In this document: one piece after another, positions 24,973-38,694 of the stretch | How the letters are laid out: the number at the start of each line of letters is the position of its first letter | How positions within the stretch are numbered: the first letter of the stretch is position 1 | Source: Formicarius rufipectus | Lineage: Eukaryota > Chordata > Aves > Passeriformes > Formicariidae | Assembly (NCBI GenBank): GCA_013399695.1 | Contig: VXAU01004951.1 | Coordinates: 1,925,386 to 1,989,385 of the forward strand | Direction: 5' to 3' | Length of the DNA stretch: 64,000 nt | Notes under the pieces: model-generated | The model's database searches: none | What the model saw: only the letters and a program-made list of their open reading frames with translations | What the model was told of the DNA's origin: nothing | Program-made: the position numbers and the translations under genes

Positions 24973-27384
24973 GCACCTTTCAATTATATGCAGCTTGTTT
25001 TCATGCCTTTCCCTTTGTCTGATAGTCAGTGGCATTGTAACTGGGCTATTGCAGATGTAGCTCTTCATTTCTTTCCCTCAATCTTTCCACCACACTGGTA
25101 ATTTTATGGCTCTTCTTTGAACACTCTCCAGTCACTGGGATGAGATGCCCAGAAACAAATTTAACATTCTAGGTGATTTCACCTCAGAGGAGAGGCAGAG
25201 ACACTATTGCTGTATCTCGCTGTTATGTGATGTGATTACTTAGCTCTTAATGGTGATGATTTGTCTTGACTTTTCTCTGTGTGTTAGGTCTAGACTGTGG
25301 CTATTGTCTGTGTCTCTTTAAAAGACCCTTTTTAGAAGCCTCAAGGTCTGTTCCATTGATCTGAATTTGTTCATTTTTCTTTCAGGCTCCTTCAGCCCCT
25401 TTACTCTCTCTTTTTCCTCAAGTGTAGTTGTCACAGAGCTCAGTGTAATCCTCTCATGGTTTATGTGTTTCGGATACTGCAATTAATAGTTCAGCTCCAC
25501 CTGCTTTCTGAGCCAATCCTGTGGGCCGAGATTTTTGAGGCTTCTTGCTCCTATATGCAGCAAATACTGGCCCTCAGCTTTAGCTAGCTAAGTCTATCCA
25601 AGGCTTTTTTGAAAATGTTTGGGTAAGTAAATCATACTGTCCTGTAATGAATCTTCACGAGACTGGATTTTAAAGTAACATGCACCTGCATCAAAATGCT
25701 TGTTCTGGGTACTTCTTCCCAGTCTTTGGGTGAATTAAGCCCAGATATTTCTCCTTTTGATACTTATCCATGTAAAAAGAACTAAAGCGCAAGACCATGT
25801 TGAGATATTTTGGAATGTTTGGAAGGCATTTGTATTCCAGTACAAATTTCATTCTAGCACTTACTGTCAAAAGAAGTGGTTAAAGTAAACACATAATCTG
25901 AGCACCTTCTTAAAGTGCATGAAATGTAATAGGCAAGACTTCATTTCTCTACAGTGCTCTCCAGCAGGTCAACCTACTTTTTTCATCTGAAAGTTCAATA
26001 TTTTGATCCCTGCTATGCTTATAAACACAGGGAGTATTTTGTTACCATGTTGTTCATTCCTTAAATATTTACTCCTGACATGCATATATACAGACATAAA
26101 AAAGCTTTTCAATTTCCATATGCGCAGAGTGCTTCAGGTTCATGCTTAGCTGTAGTCTGGAACCCCCTGGGTAGCAACACTACTTGTGACCTTTGTTCTA
26201 ACTGCAATGTCATGACCTCCGTGCTAATTGTAGCTTGGTATTGAAAAGACAGAATTTATGTCCTTGTTAGCAAAGCCTGTCCAGGATAAGATAAGAAAAA
26301 GATACATACCTTCCCACTGTCTGCTAACTTTGATAGTGTGAGATAAGAAAAATATGCAGAATACAGTGGAAGGCATCATATGCCATAAGCACGCAGCTAT
26401 AAATATATTTGCATTGAAATGCATATTGAGTTCTCTCTGTCCTATAGGTGAACATGGTTGTGCTGTTCTTATTGGATTGGTGACACATCATTGGTGGGGA
26501 TTTTTGGTAGATATATTTTTCATCAGTAAACTCATGTCAGTTTGGGCAGTTCTGGCTCATGAGTTCTTTCTTAACTCTTACTATAGAAAAGAGTTGCAAC
26601 AAACATTGGTGAACATATTCTGCAGACCTGACTCATGGTGTCTTGGTGTCTTCTGTTTGTCATTCATGTCTCAGTAAAATGGTTTGTAAAAGTTGTATCA
26701 AAGTTGTATAAAATCAGAATAATTTTGTTTTTATAATTCTCTTCATTCTAGCATTCTTAATTTGTATCTCTTTTTCTTTACTTCTGATTTAGTTTATGGA
26801 TTTACACCATCAAGGCCTATTCCACCATATCTACTATTAGAAAACTCTTTTTTTTTTTTTTTTGTGAAAGCTAGGCCTATTTGAAACACGAGGAAAACAG
26901 ATAATTGCCTACAGTTGTGGATTGGTGGAACAGAGAGACAGAATAGTTGGTCCCCAGTCCTAGAGCAATATGGTTTCTTGCCTGAATTACTGCCATCAAG
27001 AATCTATGCAAATGGACAATTCCCCAAGCAGTTGTAACTTCTTCTCATCTCTGTTCCCATCAGGCCAGCAGCATGGTTTCACCTCACCCTGAACAGGCAC
27101 ATGTACGCAATATTGTAAGGGTGCATCCAGCCAGGGCTCCCTGTTACCATTTCCATGATGATGTTTGAAGGAGCAACTTCTTTGCCCGTTTGGCTTCACA
27201 AAGGAAGCTTTACAGTTTTTTGAAATAACATACAAAAAAGGAAGTTATTTATTCTTTTCCTGTGATTTCCAGGGAGTGGTTGAGTTGTAGAATCTCTTTT
27301 CCAGGTATTTCCCAAATCTTTACATTCCTTTTTGTCTTTCCTTCCATGTAATAGTTTCTACATAAAGACATTAAAGTGTTTATT
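24973..27384. other. Unrecognised non-coding sequence
   Basis: No gene recognised. A T16 run is at 26848-26863. A POU-like ATGCAAAT occurs near 27004. Frames 26354-26677 (+) and 26996-27235 (-) have no domain. Confidence 0.5.
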
Positions 27385-27566
27385 CAACACCCATGAATTA
27401 AGCTTTAGAAGACTCCTGTGAAGTTGAGCTATTATTATCTCAATTGGCCTTACAGAGAAGCTGAAGCATGGAGCACTGAAATATCTTTCTCAAGGCCAAG
27501 CATAGATGCCCCAGAAGAGGTGCAAGTAGGACCCAGATTTCATGATTCCTAGTGCTGTTCTTTAAA
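27385..27566 (-). mobile_element. MIR SINE (ancient), reverse orientation
   Basis: Landmarks of the MIR reverse complement occur in the right order. These are: CTATTATTATCTC; TTACAGAGAAGCTGAAGCA (matching 'ttacagatgaggaaactgaggca'); CTTTCTCAAGGCCAAGCA (matching 'cttgcccaaggtcacaca'); AGGACCCAGATTTC (matching 'gggattcgaaccca'); and TAGTGCTGTTCTTTAAA (matching 'gtccgtgctcttaa'). Substitution is moderate with short indels. MIR is older than the split of mammals and birds, so this is a fossil and a useful anchor for aligning the locus. Confidence 0.8.
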
Positions 27567-30500
27567 ATAAATAGAATTCCCTTTTGACTTCTGAGGATGT
27601 TCTTTGATGGTGGTGACAGCAGTGTAGCAAGCCTTGTTTCATATTTGTAAAATTTTTCTTTTTCCTTTTTGATCTCACATCCTTTTAGCCTTATCATTAT
27701 TATTATTATTGATGCTAGCTCTAAACAATTTTTATTTTAGCAACCATGAGTCTTCCATCAAATTGGTGAAACTGTCACTTATTAAACTTCTTCATAGTAT
27801 TAAAATTGATGAGATTGATTTGAGGTTGCTTTTACTCTTTTTTTAAAAACCTTTTTTTTCTCTTTTAATAATGGAGAATCAAACTGATATGTTCCACATT
27901 TACACCTGTACCTTCTTTTACTTGGTGTGTTCTGATTGATGGCTCTATTTCTTACTACTTCTTTTCTATTATCACACATTCCTTTTGTAGTACAATACCC
28001 ATCTATCCTCACTGTTGTATTTTCATACCACAGTCAAAAAACTCATTGCCTCTCAAGCACTGATTGCAAACCCTTTTCTTTTCCATCTTTTTCTGGAAAT
28101 TTACATGGCAGCTCAGTCCTGCAGCAGACCAAAACCTTTGCCTCTTTTTTCCTTACTCATGCCATGAAGTCATAGCTGTCTGTGATATCACAGTGGATTG
28201 CTCTAGGAAATCTTGTGATATCTGAAGGAGAGGATTATAACTAGGTTAACAAAGCAGTGGCAGGACTGGAATGATAAAGGTGTTTATCATACCATAAAGC
28301 ATCTTGGTAATTAGAAATTTAAGCACAGACGTTTCCTGTTTTTGAGGGAAAGCTGAAGTTTTATCTGCATTTCTCTCAGGCTTCATCAAGGAAGTTCACA
28401 TTTATAAAGCAAGAAGAACTGAAGCTGTACTTTGTTTTTCTCACAGTAAGAGGGAAGGGGGAAATGTGCAGGCAGGCTTGGTCTATAACATTGATTTGTA
28501 ACCAACAAAGGAAATGTCTACTTATGAGACACAAATCAATGTAACCAGACTGTGAAAATGCAAACAGAGATGTGAGAAAATTATTTGATCGTTAGTCTCC
28601 CTTTTGAAAAGACAGAGGGCCAAATTCTCTCTCATTTATGAGGATGTAACTTCCACAAAAACCAGAGGAGACTTGCCAGTGTAATTATGGACAAAATTTC
28701 ATATGGTGTCCTTCTGATGGATGGGGGTGTAAGGCATTAGAGTCAGGAAGGGAACTAGGCAGCAAAGGAAGGATGCTGTAGCAAAGAGGATATGAACTCA
28801 GTTTTGCTATTAATGAACTGTAGGTACAGAAAACATATCGATGTTCCCTCCTATGCAGAGGTGACCTGTATGAAACGTGCACCTTCTTAATTCAGCTGAA
28901 ATCTTAAAACAGTTTTCACTAACCTGAGAATTTGTTGTCCTAGGCTGATATATTTTCTTGAAGACAAACTTATCTCCTAAGGATAATAATATTGCAGATT
29001 GTAGACTACAGGGTCCATTATCCAGGAAAACCCTGTGTTAACAATAAAACCACTGTATTTTGTATGTAGGAAGATAATTTAGTGTTCTGAGTCCTTTTGG
29101 TCCATGTTAAATAATAGGTACTGATTTGGAAGTGAACCCTGTTATTCTTCCATGGCTGATCTTTACAAAGACAGCCTGTTTCTTGGATGGCAAACTTTGT
29201 CTCCACTGGAGCTGTTTGCACCCCCAGATTTATCCTGTAGCTTGATAGAATTGTTTCCATGCAAAATCATTTTCTGAGGCTGTGGTTTGATGACGCAGTG
29301 GATCTCGATCATAAAACCATTTCAAAACCACTGCAGCCATGTAACACAAAGTGTCGATCTAAGATAAATTCACATACTTATTTGAATGTTTTCAGAACAA
29401 ATGGATTCACTTTATATAGAGGGCTTTGTATCAGATCAGGTATCACCTGTCTGCGCCGCTCTGACTTCAGGCTAGATTATGTGTCGTCTGTTCTCTTGCA
29501 GCAACACCAGCTCTTGCTAATTTAACCGTAATGTGATCGTGTGCCCGTGCCCAAAGCAGGTCATATCTATCGTGCCAACTGAGCCCGTGGTAATGGCTGT
29601 GGACTGACAGCCTGGGTCTGTTCCTTAGTGGGGAAACTCATCTTGACTACACTTACAAAAATACACCAAAGCAGAGGCAAACTACCTTTTCAGCTGCACA
29701 CCCTGCTTTAGTGTGGGCTTCAGTCCCTCTTCACTTTCTGCAGTTTTCTGCATTTGCACAGGTAGTGGAATTTCCCCATATGTCTCCATCCAGTTCCATT
29801 AGTGCAGTCACTGGAAAGAGCAAGGCCAACACATACATATACATACACACAGTTTTAAAGGCTTGGGACTCATTTGGAGAGGTAGATATTTTTATTCTGG
29901 TTAAACTACTCTAATTCCTGTGGATATTGTTTTATTTATGCCACAATACAGGATTAAATCAGGCCATGGCTTCCCAACAGGCAAACAAAGCGAGTCTAAA
30001 CAAATTATATTTTTGAAAGCTTTTGGGATAAGAATAATTTTGAATCTAAAATGCATTAAAGTGACATTAAATAATAACAAAAAGCTTACATTCATTACAA
30101 GTTAAACTCCCCTTTACAGATGCAACAAGTTCTGTCATTTTACTTTGTAAACTGAAAAAAGTCCTCTTTTTGATTTTTCTGAACTACGCTTGGCCTTTTG
30201 AGATGGAGGCAAAACTCTCCTGGGCACTTGCCCCCAACTCTCACATGGAGTGAATATTCCCCCTTGGGTTCTCTTTGTGTCATGATATCTTAAAATAAGT
30301 GTCTTTCTGTCAGGCATTGCTCTTATATAATACATGTTGTCATCTGGAGTGAGGCACAGTTGTGCATATTTAGCTGATTTGCTTTGTAATGCGTCATTAC
30401 AAGTGACCAAAAACATGGTACAGGAAGTTGTTTGTGTGCTTTTTTCATTGCTTATGCAACTCCCAAGCAGAAAATGTTCTTGAGAGCAGATGGTACAGAA

Positions 30501-31624
30501 AAGTCAATTGCAAGTTCCATTTTCCAGATGCATAGATGTTTCATGTCTACTTGAAGCCAGTTCATATGGCTTTGTAAACTTGAGTCCAACTTTTGTTAAC
30601 CCTTTACTGGGTCACCAGTTAAAGTGTTTTCTACAGGAGTTTCAGTCCTAATAAAAATAACCTGAATGCACAAGATCTGTTGTGTTCTCAGATGCTTAGC
30701 TGGAATCTGGGACATAGTGTTATGATCAGCAATTAAAATATTAATACTGTTTTTGTAGCAGGAATGCTGCAAGTTCAGCAACTGATGCATGTTCTATGGG
30801 TTCCATTCGTTTATCTCTTTCAACTTTCTAAATAATGCATTGTAACAGAGAGTGGCCAATATCTGAATTTCTTACTGCTTGACAAGGGGATTACTAGACA
30901 GTGAAGGCAAATTAATTTGACTTCCTACAGAAAAGGTAAGAACTTCTTACCCTAGGGCAGTAACACAGTCAGCTCATGACTGCATGATACTGATAAACTA
31001 CAGTTTACAACCCAGCAGGTTTCTTGTTTTATTTGGGGTTTTTTTTTTCACTTGCTTGGGTCTTTGGACTTCTCGCAGTAGGCTTATTGCTTCTGAACTG
31101 TAGGCTTTTATTTGATAACAAATAAAAGCACCAGTCCAATTTTTTCCCTGTTGCACCCACAGAAATCTGTATGAGATCATATGAGTATTGTAGAGCAGCT
31201 TAGTGGGAGGGCATCCACGAAAGCCTGATCCACTAAGTTTTATTATTTTCAACTACTCCCAGCAAACTTTCAAAAAAGATTATCTAAGCTAAGAAAAGTC
31301 ATAGATTTAGAAATAAAAGCTCAAGAAGGACATTTTTTACTATGTCATCAGTTAAGTTTTTAACTGTTTATTCACATAGTTTTTATTCACACAATGTGAA
31401 GAAATGAACCTAAACTGAACTCTCAAGGCTGAAAAAATTCAGAAGTGAAACTGACTTTCCAAATCCCTGGCTCCAATCCGTCTCTTAAGATGAGAGGACA
31501 CTGAAGTTTGAGATGGCAGAAGTCTGGCTCTTATGCTGGTAATACCATATAATCCAATCTTAGATGGCCAGATATGGTGATTGATGGTAAGAGAGGTCAG
31601 AAGGAACTGGTTTCTTTGGAAAAC
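27567..31624. other. Non-coding sequence; conserved-element-like around 29215-29620
   Basis: No gene recognised. An ATT microsatellite is near 27698-27711. The stretch 29281-29600 holds 11 CpG dinucleotides although surrounding sequence is CpG-poor, together with complex non-repetitive sequence, and is listed in Part 2 as a possible conserved or unmethylated element. Remaining short frames show nothing. Confidence 0.45.
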
Positions 31625-31824
31625 CTTGTGAAACAGCCTAGAACCACTCCATTTGCAAACAAGCTCCCAAGGGAAGTGGTCATGACACTAAGCTTGTCAG
31701 AGGTCAAGAAGCATCTGGACAGTGTTCTTAGTTATATGATTGAGTTTTAGTCATATGAGGAACTGGGAGTTGGACTCGATGATCCTTATAGGATCAATTT
31801 GAGATATCTATGATTCTGTGATTC
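31625..31824 (+). mobile_element. CR1 LINE 3' fragment
   Basis: The order of CR1 3' features is kept: a CCCAAGGGAAGTGGT block, GTCAAGAAGCATCTGGACAG (ORF2 C-terminal tail), GTTGGACTCGATGATCC (3' UTR), and the terminal CTATGATTCTGTGATTC. Several substitutions break the reading frame. It is 5'-truncated and lies in the sense orientation relative to the ZBTB20 exon. Confidence 0.9.
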
Positions 31825-33475
31825 CCTCTCTTTGAAGAGTCCTGTGTTTGTTATTAACCAGAATCAGGATACTACAGATGATAGACTTGAATCATGCTTC
31901 TCTGCAGAAAAATATTGTCTCACTGGGAAAAAGGGCAGGCAGTTCAGTGTCTCATAGAAAAGAAGCAGCACTGCCAGCAAGAATTTCTTCTTTGACCTGT
32001 TACTGAATGATAGTTCAGCTCATTTTTGACACTTTAGTAATCTTCAGAAATTCCTTCTTTCTGTGGACCACTCATGGATTACAAATGTAATTATATTTTC
32101 AGTTTGTAAAGAAGTATCATTTGCAGACATTGTCATTGATTTGCAGCATTCTTAATTAGTCTGGCTGTAATGAGGGAGTCGCATGTTGTTGTTTACTTTT
32201 CCAAGGGGGAAACAGAGGAGAAAAATGAAAGGTTTTACAGAACTGTAAGAAATGCCAATTTTATTTAAATATGGACCTTCCCTATGAGACAGAAGGAGAA
32301 CTAACATCTAGAAAGAGTCAAACTTTCAGGACAGGATTCAACCATAGCCTCCACCGTTCTATGTTCTCTCAAAACCAGAGTGCCATTGGGTTTTGGTTTG
32401 GTTCCTACTTGCTGCTTGAGCTGAGAAGCAAGTTGCACGTACTGGACTGGCTTCTCAAAGCAATAAGTGAAAATGGCATTTAAAAATAATAGTTGCCAGG
32501 TCCTGCAGCTCAGAAATGTCATATTGCATGTGAAAAGCTCCCTAATTCCCAGAAGTGAGGTGTGGAAAGTAATATGAATGTGTGTGTGTGTGTATGTGGA
32601 TGTGTCTGGGTCTGGGACATCAGCAGATTCCCTACCTGGAAATGGCTTGCTATTATTAGACATACAGTTACCAGGGGTTATGTAAGACAATTGAAGCTCT
32701 TTTTTTTAACAGAGACATGATTCATGCTACTTGTAGTAACAGTAACCACCTCCAAACGAGGCAGAAAGCAGATGCAGACAAAAGGCTGAAGAAATCAATG
32801 CTGGCTGAACACAGCCATCCTCCTGATACCTGCTGCCTCTCAAACAGCCTTCAGGTTATCAGCAGTGGAGGCTGCTGACAATGCCAAAGCCTTCTGGAAT
32901 TACTGAGCTGGTGCATCTGTGTTGGTGGTGTTTGGAGGGAGTGGCTGAGGCTGCGGGAGCTCTGAGGGGTGACAGCATTGGGCACACTTTGCCTTGTTCG
33001 CGGCAACGTCTCTGGTGTTCCACAGGAGGCTGAGGGAGCTGTGAGCAGATCTAGCACTCCTACTCTATTTTCTCAGTTACTCCTGCTGGGAAAGGCTGGA
33101 ACCAAAACAACTTTTGGCTCCTCTGCAGTTAACACTTCTACAGACATTTTTATAGTAATGTGGAAGGAGAGTCGAGACCTGGAGTAGCTTTGAACTTCTG
33201 CCAGCGCTCTTCATTGGAGCAAATTGTGAAATCTGATTGAACTAGAATAGCTCTGAGCTCCCCTACAGCTAAGATTCCCGATGGTAACATCTTCTATGGT
33301 ACTTCTTGCTGGTCATGGCACAGATTAGAATATCTGCAGGTGCCCTGATAATTTTGTTCATCTGGGCATTTTCTAATAACATTTTCTTTCAGGAAATAGC
33401 AGGAGTAAGATAGTTGCCAGATTCTTGACAGTCAAAAACTCAATCATCTCCTCACAGAATTTCTTTCCTGATAGG
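31825..33475. other. Unrecognised non-coding sequence
   Basis: No gene recognised. A short (TG)n run lies at 32579-32593. The interval 32850-33060 is somewhat GC-richer with a few CpG, but it is too small and too CpG-poor to call an island. Confidence 0.5.
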
Positions 33476-33512
33476 AAAAAAAAAAAAANNNNNNNNNNNN
33501 NNAAAAAAAAAA
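33476..33512. repeat. A-run interrupted by a 14-base gap of N
   Basis: A13 (33476-33488), N14 (33489-33502) and A10 (33503-33512). This is an assembly gap within an adenine homopolymer; the real length is unknown. Confidence 0.95.
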
Positions 33513-36500
33513 GTTGAGTTCAGGCACTGGTGGGGTGCTTATTTACAGTATCACATCCCAGAAATAAAAACTGGGGAAGTTGCTATCGGATCTCCACAAG
33601 TCACTGCCATTCCCTGCCTTGTCTCCTCTTAGAAGATTGTGGATCTCCTGTAAAATTTCATTTCAGCATCATCTAAACCATTCTGTGTGGTAACTTCTGC
33701 TGTCAAGGAAGAAGATGCTGAAGATTTGCAAATGGTCTTTTCAGCACTCAGGAGACAGCCCTCCTACGTTAGCAGAACTTATCCAACAACACAGCCAACT
33801 GCCTTCAGTTTCATTCAAAAAAGTTTTGAAATGACCAAAGAAGAGGCCTCTAAGAGCCACAGAAGAGAGCTGAATACTGAATTCAAATAAATCCCAAGTG
33901 TTTGTCATTTGTTAATACTGAAGTAAGAATGACAACAATTATTGCTATGCTATTTTCCTTAATGCATTATGCTGCATATACTGCATAGAGTCGAAATCAC
34001 TTCAGCTACTATGAATGTTGGTAATCATTCTCCATCAGCCAGACTGCATACAGTTTTAAGAGAAAAGTGAAAAATATCTCAGAGTGTCTTAAAGATGACA
34101 TTGTAGTCATATCCTGACTCCGTGTTTTCCTGGCACAGGATGCTTAAAACCCAGATCTGGATAACACAGCTGGCACTGACATCTCTACATTTCAGGCACA
34201 CTTAAGAAAAATCCTGTTTTGATGCAGATGATACATAACTTTAAAAAGCAAATAATTATCACAAATATATATCACACCTCAGGACACACTACTGTCAATG
34301 ACTTGACGTTTCAAATGATGAGTTTCACAAATGTGCATAACCATCAGATTTGATTTAACAATGTTTTAGAATAATTCACATGCTCATCTAGAACTTATTT
34401 TCATTGTGTTTTTGCACTGAAGCATGAAAAAGGAAATCTACAGTGGGTTTCTCTTTGCATGTGGGGAAGCAAGTGCTTTGATCAGTTTTACATACTCCAA
34501 GGCTGTAGTCAGCTATTCCTCAATGGATAATGAAACCAAAGCCCAGAGTGACTCTGTTTCTCTGTGGATCCTCTATGATATTTTATATATAGTTTTTGAC
34601 ATAAATCAAACAAGCTTTCATGTGTACAGTTTGAGGCCAGAGGCAGCAAACACACAGGACGAATGGTATGGGAAAACATGTTCGTGGTGCTTTTTACCTA
34701 GTCTTTTCACTGTGTTGGTTACCAACTCTTTAATGAATGACTTGAAAGGGAAATCTTCAGAGACAGGAGACAGTCATCCAAAACAAAACAAAATAAAAAG
34801 AAAATTAAAAATCATTTTAATGTTTTTCGTGACTGTCAGTAACTCAGTTGTTTAGCTCAGCGTTCAGGCAGTGGTGTTATGAATCTTAAAATTTAAGGAA
34901 AAGATTCCCTTTCTCAGACTTTGCTCCTCAGAATACATACAAACATTTTTAATATAAATCTTCCTCTAGTAAAGGCAGTTAAAAATCATGTAAGCATCTT
35001 CCTCTTCTTATAAAACTATTGACATAATAAAAGCTTGGGGAAAGGGAGGAATTCCATCAAGAAGATGCTGGGGTCTTAGGGGGAAGGCGGGTGTTCAGTT
35101 TTGCTGTGCACCTGTTTGGTAACCTGACTCTTAGTGCTTGAGAAAATGAGATGTATGTTATTTCCTAGTTTACCCTGAAGAGGATGGTTCTGTGATAAAT
35201 GGATCAGATCTATTGAAATTTATAGCTGAAATTTATTCCATTGTCCTACATAGAATGCTGCCTTTAATTAATGGGAGCAGTATCTCATCATTTCTGCAAG
35301 TAGCAAGCCACGAAAAAAACATTTCATTACTTCTTTCAGTTGCCATTTTGTATCACGTTGCCTACCCGTGACTATGTACTTCCAACTTGTGATTGAGATC
35401 ATCTTTCAGCATAAACCCCTCAAATTTGATGGCAAGACACCAATGCATGAAGTGCTGTACCACTGTGGCCAGGAGGGAGGTCGTATGGCAAAACCAGTGT
35501 CAATAGTGTAAATCTTCATTACACTGTGTTATGTGTTGAGATTATATGGTCCCTGCATCTAGGTGAAAATACATTATCAGTTTGAAAACCTGATCACTGA
35601 AACATGGAGATCTGTTCTTTGAGGACATTCAGTACTTTCTTCAGTTCATCAACATCTATGAGACTAAGGGTTTCAGGACTTAGGCCAAAGTACTTCAAGG
35701 ACAGCATTCAGTGAAACTAAAGCAATGTTTAGGGGAGGAAGGAAAAAATCGACTCATTTTCTTCGTATGCTTTCATTGTTTTTGTTCTTCCTGAAAAATA
35801 ATGTCCTTTCAGATTTCATTTGACATCTCCATGATGTTGAACAGATTCGGAGAAATCACCAATATTTTGACAGGGTTCCTTGGCAATGAAACGTTCATGA
35901 AGCTCATCTGTCATGAGCTAATCTGGCTCATCTAGCCAAAGCAGTAGCTTAGGCGGATGTATTACTGGAACAATTTAAATTCTACACATTATCTTCATCT
36001 CTGGTGATTGCAGTGATGGCAACTCATATTTCAGTTGCAGAAACATTGGTATTAATTGCAGCACAACTATACCTTTGGTTTTGTGAGAACCCTGCTTAAG
36101 GCAGCAAGGCAGTGTCATGCTGTCCAAGTGCCACCTTCTTGTTAACAAGGTAATAGTCTGATTGTGCTGGCCATCTTCAATGTTCATGGCCTCAAAACCT
36201 TAACCTCTTCCATTGAGTTTCATACCTTGTAGCCTGCAGCACCAGCACATAAATGCCTGAGGCTGTTAATACTCTCAAACTGCTTCTATTAATACTAAGT
36301 GTCTGTAGAAAACTAGCACTCAAGATTCAACAACACTATCAGTATACAAGCACTGCCCACAAATCAATCTGTTCCAAGGAAAGGCTATGTAGGAATACTG
36401 AAGATTTACTCCATATTTGACACCAGCATCATAAAATTATGACTTTATCTGTTTGCCTCAGTCACACCCCTCTTTAATGAACTCTTTTGAAAAGTATGTG

Positions 36501-38676
36501 GTTTCACTCAACTTTCAGGTACAATTTTGAACGCTCCATAGTAGGAATATAGAGAATTCTCTGTTTTGTACCCAGAAATATTTTGCTACAATAATTTAAA
36601 AATAATCATCATGAGTATAACTATACATACATAAATATAAATATATGGATAATATATATCTGTGTATGTGTACAATACATTTCTCTGTCTTACCACTTGT
36701 GAAAAGTGGCCTGCCACACTGCCATGATTCTGTCTGGCATCACAGGTTCTTGTATTCCTTTAAATCTTTAGCTGAATGTTAGTTACATCAGGACTTTCGG
36801 TGACCTGCTTCATGCTCTAATTAAGCCCACCAACCACTGACAATTATTTGCCTCTTCCAGGCACCAGTTATCTTCACCATTTCAGATCAGGTGGGCAAAA
36901 TCCAAACAGTAGCTTAAGGTTGCCTAACATGGCTTTGCCCTGCTCCACCCCCAGTGAGGTGCAGCAAAGAGAGCAGAGTACACCGTGCTTGGCACCATCA
37001 AACCTGGCACACCTGCAGGTGTGGAGCGTATACACCCAACACACTAAGCATGATGAGATCTTCATTAATGGAAAGTAGACAGCACCCAGATTTAGATCTT
37101 AAATGGGAGACAACTTTTCAAAATGTTCAGGGTTGAGGCCTTGTGCCGCTGCCCCTGGCAGGAGGGGACATTTGACAAGGGCAGCAGAAATAAAAGTCAG
37201 AGGAGAAGAGTTATCTCTTTTACTTCAGCTCTTAGGTATGGGTACCTGTTACATTGAGAATACTGCTTACAAATAGAAAGAATTACCAGAAGAATCAATA
37301 GACAAAAGCAAGACCTCAAAAATGCCTATTCCAAGTGCCAAAATCAAATTTAAGAAAAGAATTGCAGCTTAAAAGCAGTGAAATTCTATAGCATCAGATA
37401 AAAGGCAGTGAAAAGGGGGAAGAAGAATCAGATGCAGACAAGTAATAGAGGGCCTGTGAGACAAAAAGTAGGGACATAATGCAGGCTTTCCTACAACTAC
37501 ATGGCTATTCTGGATTTCAGTAAGTACCCCTGGGACTTCAGGGATAGATTTTTTTCTCTAGTACTGTTGCAAACATGTTCCTGTGGGAAATTGCCCTTTA
37601 CCAGGCTAGAACAGTCTAGCCTCCTAAAACACTCTTTCTACAAGTGTCTAGTCCATTAACACATTAATTTCTGAATTTCAGGCCATACAGGTAGTGGACA
37701 TACAGTGTTCCCAATAGAATACAGAAATGATCAGTTTCCTGTCCTAAATGAAACCTTGACTATTGTGAAAAAAATCATACATATGGCCTTCTGAGTGCAT
37801 GTCCTGTGTTGCTAAATTTTTATTGGTTTCAAAGTCTGGCCCCTGTTGGAATGGTGGTTTTTATGTCACAGTCTATCTTGATCTCTGCATAAAACACTGG
37901 AGTTGGATATCTACCTATAGGTAGCCTATGGCCTAACTTTATTCATGTAACTTAAATGCTGTAGTCAGTCCTAGTCAGAGGATGTAACTTCTTTTGAATA
38001 AGAAACAGTAAAGTATATCAGGAATAACCCACTTCATGCAAAAAGTTGATTCATGAGTGATGTTTGCTGATGGCTAACACTGCCGTTCCCATCTCCTTCT
38101 CACTGCAGCTTTAAGCATTTCATCCAAAATGCTACTCCCAGAGGGAAAAAGTGACCAAAAAAAGACTTTAATTTGCTTAGAGAGCCCAGTCTGAAAATAT
38201 ATCATGACTATGAAAGCATCCATTCAAATTGACCCCACCTTACTCAGGAGACCTGTACAATATGTGGATTAAGATCAAACATGCGAACTTCTAGAGCACT
38301 AGCAAGTTATTTTTCATTGCCTCATGACAGACAGCACTGTACCAGCACAGCAAATAAGAATAATCAGAAATAAGCTCACAAGAAGCTCATCTTTTAATTT
38401 TTTCATTACTAGGGATCACAGGAAAGGCAGTAGGAAGCAGAATTCTGAAAATATCGGGGGAAAGACTATTGCATGGATAAAATAAATAGCATTTAACTAA
38501 AAAATTGAATTGGTTTGATCAGGACTCACTAAAAGAAAGGAAGAGAAGACAGTGGTACCAGGTCTCAAGCCAAGAATGATGATTGTCCCTTGATGGTCAG
38601 ACATGAGTGTCCCTAACAAACAGAGAGTACTAAAGGTGTTTGGTGGTGTCTCTGAGCCAACAGAAGAACATCCAGG

Positions 38677-38694
38677 GAGAGAGAGAGAGAGAGA
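38677..38694. repeat. (GA)9 microsatellite
   Basis: Nine uninterrupted GA units. Confidence 0.95.

Noticed and set aside
24523..25101. Open frames of 80-190 codons with SLLFS or REEKR repeats
   Set aside because: They are translations of the TTCTC microsatellite, open in all phases on both strands; not genes.
35270..36220. Possible decayed pseudogene: stop-free + frame at 35272-35508 and short coding-like frames on both strands up to 36220
   Set aside because: I could not match any piece to a known protein, the frames do not join into one protein order, and both strands look equally coding-like. A blastx search would settle it.
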